Below, one piece after another: positions 5,929-9,912 of a stretch of 9,912 bases of DNA. The stretch is from CAYXDR01 sp046498185 (GTDB lineage Bacteria; Desulfobacterota; DSM-4660; Desulfatiglandales; Desulfatiglandaceae): contig JAWOBE010000091.1 in NCBI GenBank assembly GCA_046498185.1, forward strand, positions 1 through 9,912, given 5' to 3'. Below the pieces are notes generated by a model. It saw nothing but the letters and a program-made list of their open reading frames with translations. It did no database searches and had not been told where the DNA came from. The position numbers and the translations under genes were made by a program. Each line of letters opens with the position of its first letter. The first letter of the stretch is position 1.

Positions 5929-7238
5929 ATGGCAACACCACAAGACAAGCTCTCAGAATCTCTCGCTGTTCTGAAAAAACTTCAGGATGAAGGCACTGTT
6001 GCAATTCATACCAAAAATTTGACGCGCACCCACAGGGAACGGCTCCTCAGGAACGGGTTCATTAAAGAAGTGATGAAGGGATGGTATATTCCATACTGGA
6101 CGCTCGTCTTAAATTGCCGGACAAGGCTGATATAGAACGCAAAGAAAACTTGCAGATTATGACCCTGCCCGCTGCCTTGATTTCATGTGCCCCCGGCTAT
6201 TATTCAAACAATGCTGTGGAAGCCAGGGTAGCGCTGTCAGTGATTTCTGATGCTTCCGAGCTTTTACACAAGCTCCTTGAAGGTGGACATAGCACAGTAG
6301 CTGGAAGGCTTGCAGGAGCTTTCCGAAATATCGGAAAAAATGCGATTGCCGACAACATTATTGAGACAATGAAAGCTGCAGGATACAGCGTTACAGAGAA
6401 TGACCCTTTTGAGGAAAAACCTGCCATCATTTTTAGTGAGCGCGAGCTTTCTCCGTATGTCAACCGGATACGGATGAACTGGGCAGAGATGCGCGATGTT
6501 GTCCTCGAAAACTTTCCGCAAGCCCCTGCAATACGCCAGAATACCGACGAATATCTAAAACAAGTCGATGATATATATGTGACTGACGCCTATCATTCAC
6601 TTTCCATAGAAGGATATCGCGTTAGTGAGGCGCTTATTGAACGTGTCCGCTCAGGGAACTGGGACCCGGAAACAAACCAAAAAGATAAAGAGTACGCAGA
6701 TGCTTTGGCTGCTCGTGGTTACTGGCAGGCTTTTCAGGCGGTAAAGAAAAGCTTGGCAAAAATTCTGAATGGTGATTCTTCCGGGGCAGTGGCAGGTAAT
6801 GATCATGCTATATGGTACCGAGAACTATTTGCCCCAAGTGTAGGCGCGGGCGTTGTATCTGCATCTGATCTTGCCGGTTATCGCAACCAGCCTGTCTATA
6901 TCCGAAAATCAATGCATGTGCCGCCCCGCTATGAAGCCGTGCGTGATCTTATGCCGGCACTTTTCATTTTGTTAAAAGATGAAAAAGAGCCTGCTGTAAG
7001 GGCTGTTTTAGGCCATTTTTTCTTTGTATATATCCACCCTTATGTTGATGGAAATGGCCGTATGGGAAGATTTCTGATGAATGTAATGTTAGCCAGTGGT
7101 GGCTATCCATGGACAGTGATTCCGATTGAAACCCGGGATGATTATATGGCGGCTCTGGAAGAAGCGAGCGTAAGACAGAATATTGAACCGTTTTCCAGGT
7201 TTTTAGCTGAACTCGTTCAAAAAAGTATAAAGGAGTGA
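5929..7238 (+). pseudogene. fic: Fic-family AMP-transferase gene, split by internal deletion
   Basis: Fic proteins transfer AMP to target proteins. Frame 1 from 5929 (AAGG ribosome site upstream) gives the N-terminal helix-turn-helix part LKKLQDEGTVAIHTKNLTRT, RERLLRNGFIKEVMKGWYIP. Homology then jumps near 6091-6096 to frame 3 (LDARLKLPDKADIERKENLQ, then GGHSTVAGRLAGAFRNIGKN). By family knowledge some 60-80 residues are missing at the joint. The frame-3 ORF (6081-7238, 385 residues) keeps the inhibitory helix motif SLSIEG (S173-G178, the S/T-xxx-E-G type) and the Fic active site HPYVDGNGRMGR (H319-R330). If translated from 6081, whose ribosome site is poor, the catalytic domain could still be made without the DNA-binding part; otherwise the gene is dead. 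Confidence 0.85.
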
Positions 7239-7640
7239 TGGTTCGAGGTATCGTGACACAAGAAAAGCTGCACTATGGCAACGGTGCAGGTATTGATTAG
7301 ATTCCGATGCCAGGCCAGGCCAAGACATAAAGCCACACAATGCTGAAAAGCAACCGGGGGAGGGAGCACCAAGAAGGACAGCGGGATGAAAGCTGAACAC
7401 TGCTTAATTCTATTTCACCGGCGGAGTGTATTAGCAGAAAAAATCTCATTCAACAATCTGATTCGATTCAAAATCCGGGCTGAAGCAGTTGAAAGCGGCA
7501 CGAGGCCGTTTAAAAACTGCAGCCCATAAAATTATCGGTAGAGTTACGCTTGACAATACAGATTTAAATTAAGTACAAGTATTTTCAAAATAGATAGGCC
7601 AGATTCTCGCCATGTCCACCTCTTTCCAACGGGACTTGAA
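7239..7640. other. Gap without a gene
   Basis: About 400 bases follow fic with no open frame I can support. It contains one strong stem-loop (7477-7525), and TTGACA at 7551-7556 without a good -10 box. No rho-independent terminator for fic is evident. Confidence 0.5.
7477..7525. repeat. Strong two-tier stem-loop
   Basis: Outer arms GGGCTGAAGCAGTT (7477-7490) and AACTGCAGCCC (7515-7525) pair fully apart from a three-base bulge. Inside, CGGC (7496-7499) pairs with GCCG (7505-7508) around ACGAG, extended by AAA/TTT with a bulged G. No T tract follows, so it is not a standard terminator. It lacks the RYYYAAC/GTTRRRY ends of an integron attC site. It could be part of a structured RNA. Confidence 0.5.
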
Positions 7641-7997
7641 ATGGCCGCTGCAGAAGAAAAAATCTCGATTATCCGTAATGACAACTCAATATCCCACTGT
7701 ACTCGTAGAATAACCAAAATCAAATCAGGCCGGCAGACAGGCGCCGATCAGGTGGCGCTTGATGTAGATATCAAAAGGAAATTGCCCAGCTCTCCGAAAC
7801 GAGCCGAGCGGGGGGTCAATTTTGGGTTGTCATTTCGAATGGGGGCCCACCGGTGGAGCTGGTTATACCCGGGAGATGTCAGAAAAGCACTGGAGGGTCT
7901 GGATAAATATCGACGCGGGCGCACGGGCTATGAAGGAGACGAAGATATATCCGACGACAATGTCTATTTCGGAAACGTTGCTATGAGGTTCAGGTGA
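7641..7997 (+). CDS. Chimeric remnant, molybdenum-carrier-like start
   Basis: A 118-residue open frame. Residues about 22-46 (RRITKIKSGRQTGADQVALD, VDIKRK) resemble the nucleotide-binding opening of putative molybdenum carrier proteins, usually I-x-SGGQTG-A/V-D-x-AALD. The next hallmark of that family, GGWCPKGR, does not follow. The remaining 70 residues (LYPGDVRKALEGLDKYRRG, YEGDEDISDDNVYFGNVAMR) belong to nothing I recognise. The upstream ATG context has no clear ribosome site. The likeliest reading is a short surviving piece of the carrier gene joined to a piece of another gene. The open frame may or may not be expressed. Confidence 0.4.
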   Translation: MAAAEEKISIIRNDNSISHCTRRITKIKSGRQTGADQVALDVDIKRKLPSSPKRAERGVNFGLSFRMGAHRWSWLYPGDVRKALEGLDKYRRGRTGYEGDEDISDDNVYFGNVAMRFR

Positions 7998-8005
7998 TAA
8001 ATTTG

Positions 8006-8173
8006 GGGTTAAAACTGGAATTGCAGGATTTGCCATGATACAGTAGAAATCCTTCACACATGGTATTGACTGCTGTGTATTCAACTGCGAGCCTTTTGGT
8101 GTGGGGAGACCGGTGGCCATGTTTAAATAGACGGAGTTCTTATGCTGATCTATATAAGACCAATTTCATAAAT
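8006..8173 (+). repeat. Imperfect direct repeat R1
   Basis: Copy one of a repeat found again at 8911-9076 with nearly the same length and an estimated 70 per cent identity by eye. The 25 bases at 8126-8150 are identical in both copies and include GGAG (8133-8136), five bases before an ATG. The copy ends about 40 bases before brnT. Nature unknown. Confidence 0.8.
8142..8171 (+). other. Mini-ORF in R1 (9 codons)
   Basis: ATG at 8142 preceded by GGAG at ideal spacing encodes MLIYIRPIS and stops. The matching ORF in the second repeat copy reads MLIRIRPSHKWLI. Either a leader peptide or the 5' stub of a lost gene. Confidence 0.3.
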
Positions 8174-8212
8174 TATTCATTTGGAACTGAAAAAAGGAAA
8201 ATTTGATCAATT

Positions 8213-8497
8213 ATGGGCTTACTGTTCGAATGGGATACGAACAAGGCACGTTTAAATCTAAAAAAACATGGTTTGTCTTTTGACGAGGCAAGCACGGCGT
8301 TTTGTGACCCTTTGTCAAAGACGATTGAAGATCCCTTGCATTCTGAAAACGAGGAGCGTTTTGTCCTAATTGGGCGATCCATTCAAGGACGGCTTCTGGT
8401 TATCGTTCATACGGAGAGAGGTGAGCGGATACGTATTATCAGCGCCAGGTTGACGCCAAAAAGGGAGAGGTTAGGATATGAAGAGAATGAAAAATGA
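8213..8497 (+). CDS. brnT: BrnT-family toxin
   Basis: A 94-residue BrnT toxin, a RelE-like fold ribonuclease that inhibits translation and is neutralised by BrnA. The family signature is plain: FEWDTNKARLNLKKHGLSFD, then EASTAFCDPLSKTIEDPLHS, FVLIGRS and the strand IRIISARLTPKRER. The gene order toxin-then-antitoxin is typical of brnTA, with the next gene overlapping by 20 bases. The nearest ribosome-site-like sequence (AGGA, 8195-8198) is 14 bases from the ATG, longer than usual. That may keep toxin output low, or the gene may depend on a transcript from repeat R1. Appears complete. Confidence 0.92.
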   Translation: MGLLFEWDTNKARLNLKKHGLSFDEASTAFCDPLSKTIEDPLHSENEERFVLIGRSIQGRLLVIVHTERGERIRIISARLTPKRERLGYEENEK

Positions 8498-8711
8498 TCC
8501 AGATATGCTGGAGGAATACGATTTTACTGATGGAATCAGGGGAAAATATGCAAAGCGATATGAGGAGGGCACCAATGTCGTCGTTATTGATCCCGATGTG
8601 GCAGAATATTTTCCCGACCATGAATCCGTCAACGAGGCTCTCCGAGGTCTGACAGCAATTATAAAGAAGCAGAAGAGGGCCGAACAGGGACCTGGAGATG
8701 GGCGCTCGTAA
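8478..8711 (+). CDS. brnA: BrnA-family antitoxin
   Basis: A 77-residue partner of BrnT. BrnA proteins combine a toxin-binding N-terminal part with a ribbon-helix-helix DNA-binding domain and repress the operon. Visible hallmarks are YDFTDGIRGKYAKRYEEGTN, VVVIDPDVAEYFPDHESVNE and ALRGLTAIIKK. Translation starts inside the 3' end of brnT (20-base overlap, different frame), with an AGGTTAGGA ribosome region just upstream, so antitoxin synthesis is coupled to and probably stronger than that of the toxin. The basic, glycine-ended tail (KKQKRAEQGPGDGRS) is a little longer than I would expect. Appears complete. Confidence 0.9.
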   Translation: MKRMKNDPDMLEEYDFTDGIRGKYAKRYEEGTNVVVIDPDVAEYFPDHESVNEALRGLTAIIKKQKRAEQGPGDGRS

Positions 8712-8727
8712 ACTCGCACATCTCATG

Positions 8728-8853
8728 TCTGGCCATCAGTTCAAGGATTAAACGATTTCTGGGATTTTCGGTTCGGAAAATCATCTCGTCAACGACATCC
8801 TTATCCAGGATCACCCATTGCTGAGGTTTCGGATGTCCGACTCCCTGACTCAC
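8728..8853 (-). pseudogene. Tyrosine recombinase (phage integrase family) fragment
   Basis: The minus strand from 8853 encodes QQWVILDKDVVDEMIFRTEN followed by PRNRLILELMAR, which matches the start of the catalytic domain of XerD-like tyrosine recombinases, where the family continues GGMRIGEVLKL with the first catalytic Arg. Here the match stops at LMAR near 8728, just before that Arg, and the frame continues into sequence antisense to the end of brnA. About 40 recognisable residues of some 300 remain. It is a relic lying between brnA and the second repeat copy. Confidence 0.6.
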
Positions 8854-8910
8854 GTGTTATTATCAAGCCCGTTATTAAAGGTCTTGCCGATCTATAAGTT
8901 CACGCTTGTG

Positions 8911-9076
8911 GGGCTTAAACTGGAATAAATCAGGTTGCCATGATTCGATAGCAATCCTTCAACACATGAGATTTGGCCGTGTGCTCACCTGTGGACCTTC
9001 TGGTGTGTGCAGTCAGGTGTCCATGTTGGAATAGACGGAGTTCTTATGCTGATCCGTATAAGACCATCCCATAAAT
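8911..9076 (+). repeat. Imperfect direct repeat R2
   Basis: Second copy of the repeat at 8006-8173, colinear with only a few single- or two-base gaps. The identical 25-base core is 9030-9054, with GGAG at 9037-9040. Shared landmarks along the unit include a TTGCCATGAT-like segment, ATCCTTC, ACACATG and TATAAGACCA. It lies directly downstream of the integrase relic and about 260 bases before hipB. Confidence 0.8.
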
Positions 9077-9087
9077 GGTTGATATGA
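9046..9087 (+). other. Mini-ORF in R2 (13 codons)
   Basis: ATG at 9046, five bases after GGAG, encodes MLIRIRPSHKWLI and stops at 9085-9087. Its first seven codons correspond to those of the R1 mini-ORF with one amino-acid change. The stretch after it to 9222 holds no gene; it has a twice-repeated TGGTTGATAT (9076-9085, 9094-9103). Confidence 0.3.
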
Positions 9088-9222
9088 TGCAAGTGGTTGA
9101 TATAAAGTGATTCTAGAGTTTTTATGAGCAAGCTCCGAAGCCTTCTTATACCGGCAAAAAACGATGCTTCGGTGTCTTATGCGGATACATATACTCATTG
9201 TTCGGCATACAGAGAGATAATA

Positions 9223-9236
9223 TTCCCTATCGGTAA
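9223..9236. promoter_or_regulatory. HipB operator O1 (upstream)
   Basis: TTCCCTATCGGTAA, an imperfect 14-base palindrome of pattern TTnCCnW-TCGGTAA. First of three related sites upstream of hipBA; lies about 60 bases before the -35 box. Confidence 0.6.
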
Positions 9237-9271
9237 TCTTTCTGGCAAAAAGGGCTGTGTAGGGAATAATG

Positions 9272-9285
9272 TTACCGTTCGGTAA
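9272..9285. promoter_or_regulatory. HipB operator O2
   Basis: TTACCGTTCGGTAA, with six-base perfect arms around TT. It is the most symmetrical of the three sites, begins exactly 49 bases after O1 and ends eight bases before the -35 box. Confidence 0.65.
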
Positions 9286-9293
9286 TGTTTTAC

Positions 9294-9322
9294 TTGACAG
9301 GCACTTTACGGCACGATATATT
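9294..9322 (+). promoter_or_regulatory. Sigma70 promoter of hipBA
   Basis: TTGACA (9294-9299) and TATATT (9317-9322), 17 bases apart. The predicted transcript start is near 9329, only about seven bases before the hipB ATG, so the mRNA would be nearly leaderless. Confidence 0.8.
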
Positions 9323-9334
9323 CCCAATCGGTAA
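9321..9334. promoter_or_regulatory. HipB operator O3 over the -10 box and start
   Basis: TTCCCAATCGGTAA begins exactly 49 bases after O2. It overlaps the last two bases of the -10 box and the predicted transcription start and ends one base before the hipB ATG. Occupation here would directly block RNA polymerase. Confidence 0.65.
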
Positions 9335-9335
9335 C

Positions 9336-9575
9336 ATGAATACTAAAAATCCAGAGCAGCTTGGCGCTGCTATTCGCGCCAGGCGCAGACAGTTGAAAGT
9401 CACCCAAAAGGACTTGGCGATGACCTGTGGGACGGGTCTGCGCTTCATTATTGATCTTGAGAAGGGCAAGCCAACTTGCCAAATCGGAAAAATCCTGCAG
9501 GTCCTCCAAGCTCTGGGGCTCAAACTTCAGATTGTTAGCCCTGGCGTTGACACCGGCCAAGTCGAAAAGCCATGA
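9336..9575 (+). CDS. hipB: HipB antitoxin, XRE-type repressor
   Basis: A 79-residue helix-turn-helix protein that binds DNA and restrains the HipA kinase. The Cro/C1 domain spans residues about 8-62: LGAAIRARRRQLKVTQKDLA, then TGLRFIIDLEKGKPTC and IGKILQVLQALGL, where FI-x-DLE-x-GKPT is the HipB signature. An in-frame ATG at 9285 lies upstream of the promoter and cannot be used by the transcript from it, so 9336 is chosen. No ribosome-binding site precedes it, consistent with a very short or leaderless message. The stop overlaps the hipA start (ATGA, 9572-9575). Three operator-like palindromes upstream suggest cooperative self-repression. Confidence 0.9.
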   Translation: MNTKNPEQLGAAIRARRRQLKVTQKDLAMTCGTGLRFIIDLEKGKPTCQIGKILQVLQALGLKLQIVSPGVDTGQVEKP

Positions 9576-9912
9576 ATAACCTGATCGTTTATCTGAACAC
9601 CGAGAGAGTCGGAAGCCTCAAACAAGACGATAGTGGTTTGCTGCAATTCTCCTATGATCAGACATGGCTTGAAAAGCCAAATGCCATGCCCCTCTCCCGT
9701 TCACTGCCACTCCAAAGCGAAGTGTTCTCGGGAAAAAGGACTCGGCCTTTCTTTGCCGGCATACTTCCTGAAGAGGGCCCACGAGAAAAGATAGCAGAGA
9801 TACTCGGGATCAGTAGCACCAATGACTTTGCAATGCTGGAGAGAATAGGAGGCGAGTGCGCTGGTGCTGTCAGCCTGCTTCCTGAAGGCGTTGCTCCGAC
9901 AGATACGAAGAA
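9572..9912 (+). CDS. hipA: HipA serine/threonine kinase toxin, 3' end outside window
   Basis: HipA toxins phosphorylate a translation-related target (in E. coli, glutamyl-tRNA synthetase) and induce dormancy. The first 113 codons are present: LIVYLNTERVGSLKQDDSGL, then MPLSRSLPL, FFAGILPEEGPREKIAEILG, NDFAMLERIGGECAGAVSLL. This is the N-terminal couple_hipA domain. The kinase core with its P-loop and catalytic residues lies beyond the window, so completeness cannot be judged. The ATG overlaps the hipB stop in ATGA, indicating translational coupling, with antitoxin first and toxin second, as in other hipBA operons. Confidence 0.9.
   Translation, partial: MNNLIVYLNTERVGSLKQDDSGLLQFSYDQTWLEKPNAMPLSRSLPLQSEVFSGKRTRPFFAGILPEEGPREKIAEILGISSTNDFAMLERIGGECAGAVSLLPEGVAPTDTK

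Noticed and set aside
7477..7525. Integron attC site
   Set aside because: The stem lacks the RYYYAAC and GTTRRRY ends and there is no intact integron integrase in view.
8006..9076. CRISPR array
   Set aside because: Only two long, imperfect copies 900 bases apart with genes between them; no short regular repeat-spacer pattern anywhere in the window.
9076..9103. Twofold TGGTTGATAT as an iteron or origin element
   Set aside because: Only two units, no replication gene and no further copies; too little to support an origin.
9137..9178. CCGAAGC / GCTTCGG inverted repeat before hipBA
   Set aside because: Seven-base arms with a loop of more than twenty bases and no T tract; could arise by chance.
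9285..9335. Longer hipB beginning at the ATG at 9285
   Set aside because: The extra codons run over the -35 and -10 boxes of a clear promoter and do not resemble the HipB start; the family-like start is at 9336.

Overview
The window is an accessory, scar-rich stretch of a bacterial chromosome or large plasmid. Almost every real gene lies on the plus strand. The genes are toxin-antitoxin (TA) modules and restriction or defence-related genes, separated by broken insertion sequences. The mix of IS630, IS4 (DUF4372), IS66 and Fic, BrnT, HipBA and MazEF types resembles what I know from Desulfobacterota (sulfate-reducing former Deltaproteobacteria) and their metagenome bins. That taxonomic guess rests on family resemblance only and is weak.

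Layout. Positions 1-630 hold an IS630-type transposase broken by a -1 frame change at a run of eight A and by an internal deletion. It abuts the 5' part of an IS4-family transposase on the minus strand (about 640-1004). An AT-rich gap (1005-1354) carries at most a coding fragment. An unrecognised acidic protein follows (1364-1816). Next come a type I restriction methyltransferase HsdM that has lost its central catalytic part in frame (1915-2763) and, with no gap, a DUF4062 / GHKL-ATPase / winged-helix protein (2764-4335). No hsdS or hsdR follows; a transposase C-terminal remnant is there instead (4379-4789).

From about 4850 the window is a TA cluster. MazE/MazF (4912-5489) has a clear sigma70 promoter and a palindromic operator. 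A gutted IS66 (5534-5830) follows. A Fic AMP-transferase gene (5929-7238) is split by an internal deletion and preceded by a direct repeat. After a 400-base gap with one strong hairpin comes a chimeric remnant whose start resembles a molybdenum-carrier-like protein (7641-7997), then BrnT/BrnA (8213-8711), a scrap of tyrosine recombinase on the minus strand, and HipB/HipA (9336 to the window edge). An imperfect direct repeat of about 167 bases (8006-8173 and 8911-9076) lies before BrnTA and before HipBA, and each copy ends in a ribosome-binding site plus a tiny ORF. HipBA is preceded by three related 14-base operators spaced exactly 49 bases apart; the last overlaps the -10 box and stops one base short of the start codon.

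How the parts fit. MazEF, BrnTA and HipBA look intact and are probably self-regulated by their antitoxins. HsdM, Fic and all mobile elements look degraded. Four separate genes carry an internal deletion that keeps both ends, which points either to an active deletion process in this genome or to an assembly effect.
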